Below, in pieces: positions 1 through 8,074 of a DNA stretch of 64,000 bases; the stretch's first letter is position 1, and every line of letters begins with the position of its first letter. Below the pieces are notes generated by a model. The model had not been told where the DNA came from, searched no databases, and saw only the letters and a list, made by a program, of their open reading frames with translations. Both the position numbers and the translations under genes were made by a program. The stretch is from Liquorilactobacillus cacaonum DSM 21116 (GTDB lineage: Bacteria > Bacillota > Bacilli > Lactobacillales > Lactobacillaceae): contig NZ_AYZE01000005.1 in assembly GCF_001436735.1 (NCBI RefSeq), positions 130,844-194,843 on the forward strand. Direction: 5' to 3'.

Positions 1-252
1 GGCCAGCACTTTTAAAAACAATACCTCTCATAGAAAGGATAATCAAAACGTATAATGATTATAACATAAATCAGACTGTACTTAGTATTAAAACTGACTG
101 GGAGCCAAAAGAAAATCATCCTGCACGGATGACTAATTAGGTTATTGTTGTTATGTAACAGTATAAAACCTTTGCTACTAAATGGATAAAACACAAATAT
201 ATCTATTTATGTTAAATAGCAAAGACAAATTCGATATTATTAAATTATGAAG

Positions 253-546
253 TTAGTAAAATCTATAGAAAGTCTTATTTCCGTTTGAAGTACGTGCAAC
301 TGTAGCTAAAGACCCCTTATATTTTGCGACTAATGGACCATATGCTGTTCGTCTATTGTTTTGAGCCACCGCTCTAACCTTTCTATTTGTAGTTGCATCA
401 ACTTCAGATGTAACTGTTTTTGATGTCATCACTGAGTAAAAATATCCCCAACTATAGTGACCAATCAATTCAGCATGAGCTGTAATGGGAATTAAGAATG
501 TCAATGCTAAAGAATACAAAAGTAAACTCTTTATTAATTTATTCAA
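253..546 (-). CDS. lactococcin 972 family bacteriocin precursor
   Basis: A 97-residue secreted peptide. A hydrophobic signal peptide (residues 1 to about 25) ends in AHA, leaving a mature product of about 72 residues, close to the 66 of lactococcin 972. The mature part has the family's features: an aromatic/Gly-rich N-terminus (GHYSWGYFYSV), Ser/Thr-rich middle, no cysteines and a C-terminus of the form N-x-x-FYRFY. Lactococcin 972 binds lipid II and blocks septum formation; this role is inferred here. The TTG at 546 is chosen because AAAGGAGG lies 7 nt upstream; an upstream in-frame TTG at 564 lies before the ribosome binding site. The assignment is strengthened by the divergent genes at 756 and 2754, which are the usual partners of this family. 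Sequence identity to lactococcin 972 itself is low, so spectrum and activity are unknown. Confidence 0.75.
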   Translation of the reverse strand: MNKLIKSLLLYSLALTFLIPITAHAELIGHYSWGYFYSVMTSKTVTSEVDATTNRKVRAVAQNNRRTAYGPLVAKYKGSLATVARTSNGNKTFYRFY

Positions 547-570
547 AATAATCCCTCCTTTCAAGAGTTA

Positions 571-599
571 ATAATAAACCTTATTTTATTTCTGGTCAA
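571..599 (-). promoter_or_regulatory. promoter of the bacteriocin gene
   Basis: On the minus strand TTGACC (599-594) and TATTAT (576-571) are separated by 17 nt, close to the housekeeping consensus. It sits just upstream of the ribosome binding site and would give a leader of only about 18 nt before the TTG at 546. The strength of this promoter contrasts with the weaker one facing the partner genes. Confidence 0.7.
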
Positions 600-660
600 T
601 AATGAAATTTATTTTCTATATATCATCATGCAGTGTTTTAATTTATTTTCGTTATAGTGT

Positions 661-690
661 AAAAAAGTAAAAATATATTTTTACTTTTTT
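661..690. promoter_or_regulatory. perfect 30-bp palindrome, candidate operator
   Basis: The 15-nt half AAAAAAGTAAAAATA (661-675) is followed directly by its exact reverse complement (676-690). It lies between the divergent bacteriocin and partner genes, and its right half overlaps the probable -35 element of the rightward promoter. Position and symmetry suggest a binding site for a dimeric regulator, though an AT-rich hairpin in a transcript reading through is possible. No regulator gene lies next to it. Confidence 0.6.
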
Positions 691-707
691 TAATTTTGAG
701 ATATAAT
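680..707 (+). promoter_or_regulatory. promoter of the bacteriocin partner operon
   Basis: TATAAT at 702-707 is a perfect -10 element. The best -35 is TTTACT (680-685, 16-nt spacing), four of six consensus bases, embedded in the 30-bp palindrome. Transcription would start near 714, upstream of the TTG start at 756. Confidence 0.55.
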
Positions 708-755
708 AGAATAATTAAAATAATTATCGTCAATGATAACTCTGGAGGATTTGTG

Positions 756-2750
756 TTGAAGAGAACGAGATATGTTGTAGTAAGTTTTGTGAGTATAGTT
801 TGTTTACTTGTGCTTTTTGCATTTATACGTTCACTAGGAACAACTTATATTGAATCAAGCCATACATCTTATGAAATTAATGGGATGAAAAATGGTCTCA
901 ACTCTATTAAGTTCAATAAAGCAATTGATAGTTATACGAAAAAACATAAGATCTCAGCCATTAAGGTTTTTAGTGTACCGATTGTAGACGGTGGAAATGA
1001 TACAAGTACCAGGATGTATGTATATGGAGAAAAAAGAAAGCTTCCAGCAGGAACTAAAGCAACAAAGAATGAATTCATGACTAGTGATATTAGATATCCG
1101 TTGTATTTTATTGGTCATACAAACAGCTCCTCAATTGAAAAAATGTTTAAGAAAAATGGAATTCAATATGAAAAAGTTAATGAGAGTTGGAACTGGGGAA
1201 TTTTAAATTTTCTAGAGACCAATCAAGTCTTTAATTTAATATTACTAACCTTTTTAATACTGGGTATAGTTTTATTACTGGCAAATTTAAGAGAATTAAA
1301 GAAAATAAATATTAGAAGTCTTTTAGGAATGTCAAACTTTGAAGATGCTTTCCGCAGCTTTTTATCGGATCAAAGCTATTTTGTGGGTGTTTATTTAATT
1401 GGTTTGATGATACTAGCACTATATATGCAGTTAAGTGGATTTACAAATACGTACCACATAATGTTATATTTTGCACTCGTATTATACATAATTGCAGCGG
1501 TAGTAATGATCTTTGCAGCAATAATTAGGGCAAGGATTCATTCACAACAGACAATTGTTAATGCTATTAAAGGCGATATGCGTAGTAGAATGTCATTTTA
1601 TATTAATATGGCAATCAAAATTATTATTGAAGTTTTTGTTTGTGTAGCTTTTGTCTCATTACTTGGTACCTTAAAACAAGATCGTCAGTTAAAAAGCCAG
1701 CTATCAATTTGGACGAAAGGGAAGACTTATTATACTGTTAATTTAGCCTCAATACAGAGTACAGCTGAGGAAACAAAGCGATTAAATCACAAAGCAGCAA
1801 TCTTCTTTAATTATTTAGAAAACCATGGGGGAATGTTAGCTAATTATCAAGGTTGGAGCAGTAATCAGGGGAATGTTTCAGATTTGTTTAGTGGACATGT
1901 TTTGAGTGTGAATGCCAATTATTTAAAGGTAAATCATGTTATTGATCCAGATGGAAAGCAGGTGATTTTACCAAAAGACACGCATACAACTTATGTTCTC
2001 ATTCCCACCAATCAGTATGAGAATCGGCAGCAAATTTTAAAATCATACCGTGAATACTTGTGGCTTAATAGTGCTGAGAAAAAGATGGGCGTAAAATTAC
2101 ATATTAAAGCAATTGAAATTAAAAACGGACAGCAGCTTTTTACCTATAGTACAGCGGCACTAGATCTAGGTTATTATGAAGGAACTGTCAATTCGGCAGT
2201 TGTAGTGGTGTTATCAAATGAAGCTCTAGGTGGAACAAGTCAAAAGAATGGAGACGCAAATAGTTCTTGGTTAACATATCTTTCTAATGAGGCTTTTCTT
2301 AGTCCAAGTGTTTCAACGATTCAAAAGGGAATGAAGTTTGCCAGAATAACAAATTATATAGGCAGCATAATTAATACGAAAAGTTATGCAATGAAGCAAC
2401 TAGCGACAGTTCAGAATAACTTGCGACTTTTAGTAATGGTCTTTGGAATCGCGTTATCAATAGTAGTGATTGAGAATATAGCGCTAAACAGTGTCTATTT
2501 TAGCAATAATCGTAAGAAAATCGCCATTCAAAGATTGTTAGGAACGCACTTTTTAAAAATATTTAGAAAATTTATTTTCTTGATATTTGTATTGAGCCTC
2601 GTGGAAGCAGGCATAGTCTTACTGATTACTAAAGATCAAACAATTGCATTGGCACTTTTCGTGCTTTCAAATTTTGGTGAATTTATATTATTAAGAATTC
2701 AAAGTAGGCGTTTAAATAAGAAAGTATCCAGCATAATAAAGGGGGAATAG
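756..2750 (+). CDS. bacteriocin-associated integral membrane protein (DUF1430 / bact_immun_7tm type)
   Basis: A 664-residue membrane protein of the kind encoded next to lactococcin 972-type bacteriocins and thought to give immunity or export together with an ABC ATPase. Hydrophobic segments lie near the N-terminus (about residues 6-26), in a cluster of four around 160-330, and as three near the C-terminus (about 560-660), with a large predicted extracytoplasmic region between. This resembles an FtsX/MacB-like permease layout. The TTG at 756 is preferred: GGAGG ends 7 nt upstream and the protein then begins with a short basic stretch before the first membrane helix. An in-frame TTG at 696 lies ahead of the Shine-Dalgarno and inside the promoter region. 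It is followed 3 nt later by the ATPase gene. Function as immunity rather than export is inferred from family context only. Confidence 0.8.
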   Translation: MKRTRYVVVSFVSIVCLLVLFAFIRSLGTTYIESSHTSYEINGMKNGLNSIKFNKAIDSYTKKHKISAIKVFSVPIVDGGNDTSTRMYVYGEKRKLPAGTKATKNEFMTSDIRYPLYFIGHTNSSSIEKMFKKNGIQYEKVNESWNWGILNFLETNQVFNLILLTFLILGIVLLLANLRELKKINIRSLLGMSNFEDAFRSFLSDQSYFVGVYLIGLMILALYMQLSGFTNTYHIMLYFALVLYIIAAVVMIFAAIIRARIHSQQTIVNAIKGDMRSRMSFYINMAIKIIIEVFVCVAFVSLLGTLKQDRQLKSQLSIWTKGKTYYTVNLASIQSTAEETKRLNHKAAIFFNYLENHGGMLANYQGWSSNQGNVSDLFSGHVLSVNANYLKVNHVIDPDGKQVILPKDTHTTYVLIPTNQYENRQQILKSYREYLWLNSAEKKMGVKLHIKAIEIKNGQQLFTYSTAALDLGYYEGTVNSAVVVVLSNEALGGTSQKNGDANSSWLTYLSNEAFLSPSVSTIQKGMKFARITNYIGSIINTKSYAMKQLATVQNNLRLLVMVFGIALSIVVIENIALNSVYFSNNRKKIAIQRLLGTHFLKIFRKFIFLIFVLSLVEAGIVLLITKDQTIALALFVLSNFGEFILLRIQSRRLNKKVSSIIKGE

Positions 2751-2753
2751 AGA

Positions 2754-3377
2754 GTGAGCCATTCTTTAAGAATTAAAAATGCAAAAAAGGTATTTGATGA
2801 CTATGTTGTATTTAATAATGTAAACTATACTTTTGAGTCTGGGAAAATGTATGCATTAGTTGGACCATCCGGTGGTGGAAAAACAACGTTATTAAACAGC
2901 ATCGGACGATTGAATGATTTATCAGCTGGAACAATTACATTGGATGATAAAAATATTAACACGATAAATATTTTAAACTATTATCGAGAGATTATCGGCT
3001 ATTTATTTCAAAACTATGCATTAGTTGATGAAGATAATGTTATGCAGAACCTAAATATTGTGAAGAAGTATAAATCTTCGCAATTGCGAGAACATCTTGG
3101 AAAATTTGATCTTGCTGATAGTTATCTAAAAAGAAAAATTTATACATTATCAGGAGGAGAAGCACAACGAGTAGCCTTAACTAGGCTTAGTCTACAAGAT
3201 CCTTTGATTGTATTAGCCGATGAGCCTACAGGTGCATTGGACAATCTAAACCGGAAATTAGTTTTAGATAGTTTACGACAAATGGCAAACGATGGAAAAA
3301 TAGTAATAATTGCAACCCATGATGATATTGTAAAAGATTACGTTGATGAACAGGTTAATATCTTGGACTTTAAATAA
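2754..3377 (+). CDS. ABC transporter ATPase, lactococcin 972-type locus
   Basis: A 207-residue cytoplasmic ABC ATPase. Visible motifs are Walker A (GPSGGGKTT, about residues 38-46), a Q-loop (FQN), signature LSGGE, Walker B LIVLADEP with the D-loop GALD, and the switch histidine in ATHDD. The size and the LolD/MacB-like sequence fit the small ATPases paired with DUF1430 membrane proteins in lactococcin 972 loci. It would energise the neighbouring membrane protein for bacteriocin immunity or secretion. The GTG start lies 3 nt after the partner's stop codon, with AAAGGGGGA as ribosome binding site, so the two genes are one operon. Confidence 0.85.
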   Translation: MSHSLRIKNAKKVFDDYVVFNNVNYTFESGKMYALVGPSGGGKTTLLNSIGRLNDLSAGTITLDDKNINTINILNYYREIIGYLFQNYALVDEDNVMQNLNIVKKYKSSQLREHLGKFDLADSYLKRKIYTLSGGEAQRVALTRLSLQDPLIVLADEPTGALDNLNRKLVLDSLRQMANDGKIVIIATHDDIVKDYVDEQVNILDFK

Positions 3378-3464
3378 AGAAGAGATGAAGTGTGGATGCT
3401 TATCTCTAAAATATTAGATGTAGGTACTATGTAATTTGGACAAAAAATAATATTAAGTGAATCC

Positions 3465-3556
3465 AAAAAAGGTGCTAGATTGAAGTGAACCCCCGAGATT
3501 GGACAACAATCTCGGGGGTTCACTTCAGGTCAGAATTTCGATCTAGCACCTTTTTT
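3465..3556. repeat. nested double inverted repeat, possible bidirectional terminator or mobile-element scar
   Basis: An outer 16-bp perfect stem (3465-3480 with 3541-3556; half AAAAAAGGTGCTAGAT) encloses an inner 21-bp perfect stem (3481-3501 with 3507-3527) around the loop GACAA. Only 13 nt on the right side (3528-3540) are unpaired. The inner stem contains CCCCCGAGATTG and is much richer in GC than its surroundings. The outer stem ends in six T on the plus strand and six A on the left, so it could terminate transcription from both convergent neighbours. The two-layer design is larger than an ordinary terminator. The inner arm followed by GGACA vaguely recalls IS3-family ends, which is only a resemblance. 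Confidence 0.7.
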
Positions 3557-3621
3557 GATTACTATGAATAGCTGTGTTTCTAAAGTCAAAGTTATCTCTC
3601 TTTTTGGAAGTATCAGCAATT

Positions 3622-5529
3622 CTACCAGATTACAACTCGTTTTTCTTCTGGTAGATACATTCCATCTTCAGACGAAATATTGAATGTTGAGTAAAAATCA
3701 GCCAGGTTTTGTGGTTGGATATTTGCTCGCAGTTCATGAGGTGCATGGACATCGATATTGAGTAGTAACTTCTGTCTTTCTAATGAGGATTTGAGGCACC
3801 ACACACGAGCCCAGTTGAAGAAGAAATCTTTGAGATTTACATCTTCTTCTTTTTTGGCAGCTTCAAGCGCACAATTTAGACCACCAACATCAGCGATATT
3901 TTCTGAAACAACTAATTTACCATTTACTTTGCCTGCAGGGGTTTCAAGTCCATCGAATTCAGCAATCATTTCATCAGCTAATTTTTGGAAATGCTCTAGA
4001 TCTGAGTTGCTCCACCAATTTTTCAGATTTCCAAATTCATCAAAATGAGAACCGTTGTTATCAAAGGCATGCGAGATTTCATGAGCAATAACAGCTCCAA
4101 TCCCTCCAAAATTCTCACTTGATGATTGGTTTAAGCTATAAAATGGTGCTTGTAAAATTGCAGCAGGAAAGACAATGATATTGTATGAGGGATGATAATA
4201 AGCATTGACAGTTGAAGCACTCATCTCCCATTCAGAACGATCTACTGGTTTCCCCCATTTTGCATAATGGTCAAGGATTGACAAGCGAGTAAATCTAAGT
4301 GAATTTGTAAATAAATCGGAGCCTTTAACAATGAATTTTTTATATATTTCTTCTAATTTATCAGGATATCCAACTTGGATTCCAAGTTTCTCTAGTTTTA
4401 AAATAGCTTTTTTGCGGGTTTCTTCACCAAGCCATTCGTTAGTTTGTAAACGTTCTTTATATACAGTAATCATTTTTTTGACCATATCAGTCACATCTGT
4501 TTTTGCTTCTGCTCCAAAATACCTATGAGCATAGTACAAACCAACAACTTGACTATAAGTATTAAGTGACAAATAGAATGCACTTTTTTGCGGAGCCATC
4601 GGTTCTTTGCTTCCAGAAATTGCTCTGGAGTATTCCCCGGCTGTTATGCGCGCTTCATCAGAAAGTAATGGGCTGACAGATAACAAAGTTTTTGAAAGAA
4701 GCCAGCTACGCATATTTTCGAATGTTTCAGGGTTGATAATTTTGTCAAGCGCATCGTAAAACTTTGGTTCAGCAACAATTATTTGTGAAGGGGTATCTTT
4801 AATTAATTCTTTAATATAGGTTTTTAAATTGATTTGCGTACTGAAATTAGCGAAGCTATCTAAATCGTACTTATTGTATCTTTTTACATAGTCTGCTAAC
4901 TCGGTGCTATCTTTGACGTGAGGAACGATTGAGCGGTCAAAAGCAAGAGTTTCTTTGATTGTTTTATCAATAAATGCATTACTATATCCAGCAAGCGAAT
5001 AAAGTTTTTCAAGCATTTTTGTATAGATTTCAATAAGTGCTTTTGAAGATTCATTCCCCTCTTCATAATAAGTTTTGTCAGGCAGGATTAGACTTGGTAC
5101 ATCTGCAGTTAGTGCGTAGTTGGCAGTATCTTTCATATCCGGTTCAAGATAGATAGAAAAAGGAGCGGGATAATCATTGAGCGTCAATGCTCCAAGTTCA
5201 TTTTTCCAAGTTTCAAAAGATTCAAGATGTTCGATTTTAGATAAATATTCTTTAGCCGGCTTGAAAGCATCCGAATTCCTTTTTTTGAAATCAGAAGCTA
5301 GGGAATAAAATTTGATGAATTCTTTTAAGCTAGGGTCAGTAATATCATCGAGATGTTCCAACATTTTTTCAAAATCTGCCATTAATAATTTTTCGATATT
5401 ATCAGATAAATCAGCAAAGCCACCAGTTGAGGATTTGTCTGCTGGAATTTTTGCAGTCTTCAACCATTCGCCATTAACAGCTAGATAGAGATTTTCTTTT
5501 ATCATGCTTTTATTTACTAAATTTGTCAT
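3622..5529 (-). CDS. pepO: M13 family endopeptidase PepO
   Basis: A 635-residue zinc metallopeptidase of the neprilysin (M13) family, the usual length for lactic acid bacterial PepO, which cleaves oligopeptides inside the cell. The zinc-binding HEISH motif (within VIAHEISHAFDNNG) and the downstream ENIADVGG motif supplying the third ligand are both intact, as is the NAYYHPSYN substrate-binding region. No signal peptide or N-terminal membrane anchor is present, matching cytoplasmic PepO rather than eukaryotic neprilysin. ATG 5529 is chosen because GAGG lies 6 nt upstream; a TTG two codons earlier is next to the ribosome binding site. It lies about 30 nt downstream of the aldo/keto reductase gene on the same strand and may be cotranscribed. 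Confidence 0.92.
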   Translation of the reverse strand: MTNLVNKSMIKENLYLAVNGEWLKTAKIPADKSSTGGFADLSDNIEKLLMADFEKMLEHLDDITDPSLKEFIKFYSLASDFKKRNSDAFKPAKEYLSKIEHLESFETWKNELGALTLNDYPAPFSIYLEPDMKDTANYALTADVPSLILPDKTYYEEGNESSKALIEIYTKMLEKLYSLAGYSNAFIDKTIKETLAFDRSIVPHVKDSTELADYVKRYNKYDLDSFANFSTQINLKTYIKELIKDTPSQIIVAEPKFYDALDKIINPETFENMRSWLLSKTLLSVSPLLSDEARITAGEYSRAISGSKEPMAPQKSAFYLSLNTYSQVVGLYYAHRYFGAEAKTDVTDMVKKMITVYKERLQTNEWLGEETRKKAILKLEKLGIQVGYPDKLEEIYKKFIVKGSDLFTNSLRFTRLSILDHYAKWGKPVDRSEWEMSASTVNAYYHPSYNIIVFPAAILQAPFYSLNQSSSENFGGIGAVIAHEISHAFDNNGSHFDEFGNLKNWWSNSDLEHFQKLADEMIAEFDGLETPAGKVNGKLVVSENIADVGGLNCALEAAKKEEDVNLKDFFFNWARVWCLKSSLERQKLLLNIDVHAPHELRANIQPQNLADFYSTFNISSEDGMYLPEEKRVVIW

Positions 5530-5560
5530 AATCAACCTCGTTTTTTAAATTTATAAAGAA

Positions 5561-6415
5561 TTAAAACTCTGCAAGATCAGGATCTGCCACATATCCGACA
5601 ATTCCTTCTAATTTATCAATAGTAGTCATGTCATCAGTAGATAATTCAAAATCAAATAAGTGCGAATTTTCTTCAATGCGATCTTCATGAATTGATTTTG
5701 GTAGTGGTAATAAGCCGTGTTGCAAGGACCACCTGAGGCATATCTGTGCAATAGTTTTGTCATTTTTTTCTGCAATTAATTTAATTGTTTTATCCTTAAA
5801 TATTTTACCAGTACCAAGTGGACTGTAAGCTTCAACTAAAATACCTTCATTCTTGCAGTAATCGATTAGTTTATTATTATAATCTCCAGGGCAAACACGA
5901 ATTTGGTTAACCATAGGGTTAATTGTTTGTGTTTGTTTTAATATATCAAAATGATGTTGTTTGAAATTCGAAACACCGATTGCCTTGAGTTTACCTACCT
6001 TGTATGCATCTTCGAGAGCACGCCATGTGTCTTGGAGATGTTTTTCCCATTCTTCATCACGAAAAGCTTTGGGGTTTGGCCAATGAATCAAAAATAAATC
6101 TAAGTAAGAAACCTGTAGATCTTCCAAGGACTTATTAATCGCCTCTGTCGCCTTTTCATAACTATGCGCATAGTTGTCTAATTTACTAGTGATAAAAAGA
6201 CTACTACGAGAGATTCCACTTTCTTTGATAGCTAATCCAACACTTTTTTCATTTCCGTACATCTCGGCAGTGTCAATATGACGATATCCTGATGACAACG
6301 CTGATTTTACAGCCACTTTAGCGATTGCTCCTGCGGGAGTTTGCCATGTTCCAAAACCAATAATAGGTATTTTAACTCCGTTATTTAAGGTGTAAGTATC
6401 TATTAAACTTTTCAT
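5561..6415 (-). CDS. aldo/keto reductase (2,5-diketogluconate reductase type)
   Basis: A 284-residue NAD(P)H-dependent carbonyl reductase with the complete catalytic tetrad: Asp48 and Tyr53 in DTAEMYGNE, Lys78 in ITSKL and His111 in LIHWP. The N-terminal IPIIGFGTWQ strand and the C-terminal LPLPKSIHEDRIEEN cofactor-binding stretch are typical of the AKR5 group. Substrate is unknown; reduction of reactive aldehydes or ketones is the usual role. GTGAGG precedes the ATG. It is divergent from the OhrR-type regulator at 6819, and pepO follows directly, so redox control by that regulator is possible but unproven. Confidence 0.88.
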   Translation of the reverse strand: MKSLIDTYTLNNGVKIPIIGFGTWQTPAGAIAKVAVKSALSSGYRHIDTAEMYGNEKSVGLAIKESGISRSSLFITSKLDNYAHSYEKATEAINKSLEDLQVSYLDLFLIHWPNPKAFRDEEWEKHLQDTWRALEDAYKVGKLKAIGVSNFKQHHFDILKQTQTINPMVNQIRVCPGDYNNKLIDYCKNEGILVEAYSPLGTGKIFKDKTIKLIAEKNDKTIAQICLRWSLQHGLLPLPKSIHEDRIEENSHLFDFELSTDDMTTIDKLEGIVGYVADPDLAEF

Positions 6416-6754
6416 AAAAAATGCCTCACTTTCAGGTAAATTTGAATCATTGATATCATTCTACTACATTAATTAATATTATGGTAAAAAGCCTCATGAT
6501 TGTATATTGGAAAGTAACGTATTACTAATGTTATTCTTTAACAATTTGTGAAGCAAAATGCTATAATGAAATAGGTAGTGGTAGATTTAATTTTTTTAAA
6601 TTGATAGAAATTTTGGAGTTGTCTTTCTTATAAATTAAAGTTTGTATATGCTATTAATGCACCTATAGCGATACATTTTGCTAATTTTTTAAAGTGTATT
6701 TATATGTTTTTAAAGAGAAATATTTGATTTGAGAAATAATAATTTAATTATTAA

Positions 6755-6783
6755 TAGGCAATTAAAATTTATAATTGTATAAT
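6755..6783 (+). promoter_or_regulatory. promoter and candidate autoregulatory operator of the OhrR-type gene
   Basis: TATAAT at 6778-6783 with TAGGCA at 6755-6760 (17-nt spacing, four of six -35 bases). The spacer carries an inverted repeat CAATTA-N7-TAATTG (6759-6777), the AT-rich size and shape typical of MarR/OhrR operators. The rest of the 400-nt gap 6416-6818 is AT-rich and shows no further feature I can support. Confidence 0.5.
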
Positions 6784-6818
6784 AAGTAACAAAGTTTTTT
6801 TTAGGAAGGAAATGTGAT

Positions 6819-7265
6819 ATGGGATTAGAACATAAACCAAATAAATTGGATGATGAATTGTGTTTTGCTATATATACGGCACAAAAAATTTACAATAAGT
6901 TTTATGCAAGCGCATTAAAAGATTATAAGTTGACGTATCCGCAGTACATTACCTTGTTAACATTATGGGAAAATAACGAGCCGATGATGATTAAAGAAAT
7001 TGGTGCTAAGTTAAATCTTGATAATGGGACACTTACGCCATTGTTAAAGAGGATGGAAAAGGATGGTTGGATAGAGAGAAAGCATAGTGATGAAGATGGG
7101 CGTAGGGTTTACATTACACTTTCCAAAAAAGGAAAAAATAAGAAATATGAAATTAAGGGCAAACTGACATCTTGTTTTGCAAATGTTGATATGACTGCTG
7201 ATGAATATCAAAAAGATGTAAGTTTAATTAAAAGTATTGGTCGTAGAATTGATCCGGAATTATAA
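6819..7265 (+). CDS. OhrR-type MarR family transcriptional regulator
   Basis: A 148-residue winged-helix repressor. The N-terminal DELCFAIYTAQ segment places a cysteine at residue 15 and tyrosines at 19, 29 and 40, exactly the positions of the reactive Cys15 and its hydrogen-bonding tyrosines in Bacillus OhrR. The wing region TLTPLLKRMEKDGWIERK and DGRRVYITLS is also conserved. Such proteins lose DNA binding when Cys15 is oxidised by organic hydroperoxides. No ohr peroxidase gene is adjacent; the divergent neighbour is the aldo/keto reductase. AGGAAGG lies upstream of the ATG. The family call is firm; the inducer is inferred from residue conservation. Confidence 0.85.
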   Translation: MGLEHKPNKLDDELCFAIYTAQKIYNKFYASALKDYKLTYPQYITLLTLWENNEPMMIKEIGAKLNLDNGTLTPLLKRMEKDGWIERKHSDEDGRRVYITLSKKGKNKKYEIKGKLTSCFANVDMTADEYQKDVSLIKSIGRRIDPEL

Positions 7266-7313
7266 AGGTCGAAGGGTTAATTGTATATAAAGATATCAAT
7301 CTATTTATAATAC

Positions 7314-7362
7314 AAAACTTGTATAATTACTTGGAATTTAAGTGATTGTACAAGTTTTTTTT
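7314..7362 (+). terminator. terminator after the OhrR-type gene
   Basis: A 10-bp perfect stem (AAAACTTGTA 7314-7323 with TACAAGTTTT 7349-7358) extends inward by seven further pairs including wobbles, with loop TTGGAATTTAA, and ends in a run of eight T (7355-7362). Confidence 0.75.
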
Positions 7363-7411
7363 GAAAAATTCCATGTGAAATAATATGGATTAGTATGTTC
7401 TGGGTAGAAAC

Positions 7412-7885
7412 TTAATCAAGTTCTTTTAATAAAATCTTTATTTTTTGGTTTTTTTGGATGACTGCATAAATATGTTGATTCGGTGAATTATCAATAAGTC
7501 CCAAGTCGAATTCGTAACCATTTTCAGTAATATTTACTTCAAGTACTCGTTCTTTTAAAAAACGCTTCATTGCTTTACCTAAATGACTGTGTTCATTTGT
7601 TTTTTGAACAGCTGAATTTAAAGTATACCCATCATTAATAAAAGATTGAATCATCGAAACTTTTAAGAATGTAAAGTGACTATATTTACGATGATGGCGA
7701 TCATAATCTTTTGAAGAAATTGGCCTTTCCTCTGATTTAATATAACCTTTTTCCTCCCAATAACGTAATTGTCTCTGGGAGACACCTGTTGCTTTGGACA
7801 TTTCTCCAATTCCCAAAAGAAAATGTTCATGCTTCATAATATTTTTAAACCGATCAACATAAATATTATTTTGGTCGCGATCCAT
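7412..7885 (-). CDS. MerR family transcriptional regulator
   Basis: A 157-residue regulator with the MerR helix-turn-helix (IGEMSKATGVSQRQLRYWEEKGYI, in part) near residues 25-50, followed by a helical segment with HRKYSHFTFLKVSMIQSFINDGYTL and a short beta-rich C-terminus. It lacks the cysteine metal sites of metal-sensing MerR proteins and has no obvious drug-binding domain, so its effector is unknown. It is divergent from the exporter at 8075 and is a paralogue of the MerR protein at 10470, with which it shares the RQLRYWE-KGY signature, the T-L-x-x-AV segment and an HIYAVI/HLYGIV C-terminal motif. GGGAGG is 9 nt before the ATG. Control of the exporter is likely from position. Confidence 0.85.
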   Translation of the reverse strand: MDRDQNNIYVDRFKNIMKHEHFLLGIGEMSKATGVSQRQLRYWEEKGYIKSEERPISSKDYDRHHRKYSHFTFLKVSMIQSFINDGYTLNSAVQKTNEHSHLGKAMKRFLKERVLEVNITENGYEFDLGLIDNSPNQHIYAVIQKNQKIKILLKELD

Positions 7886-7922
7886 AATATTGTGCCTCCC
7901 TTTGTAAGCTTTAACTCCAACA

Positions 7923-7984
7923 ATTGTAACTTTTATTACAAATTTGTCAATTAATTTGACAAAAAAAAAAGATGAGTATATGAT
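7923..7984. promoter_or_regulatory. back-to-back divergent promoters between MerR and exporter genes
   Basis: Rightward: TTGACA 7956-7961, 17 nt, TATGAT 7979-7984. Leftward: TTGACA (7950-7945), 16 nt, TACAAT (7928-7923). The two -35 elements form an inverted repeat TTTGTCAA-N5-TTGACAAA (7943-7963). A second inverted repeat, TTGTAA-N6-TTACAA (7924-7941), covers the leftward -10 and spacer and is a candidate MerR operator. Confidence 0.65.
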
Positions 7985-8074
7985 TTAAAAAAGTAAGAGG
8001 TGTATTTTTGTTTTCATATAAAAAAAAATAATACGTTGTCTTAATAAAGAAATAAATAAGGGAGAGATAATAAT

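Noticed and set aside
12-194. Minus-strand frame of 60 codons at the left end
   Set aside because: AT-rich, no ribosome binding site, no recognisable composition or partner.
3758-4048. Plus-strand frame inside pepO
   Set aside because: Lies wholly antisense to the M13 peptidase, low-complexity Ser/Phe-rich translation typical of a shadow frame.
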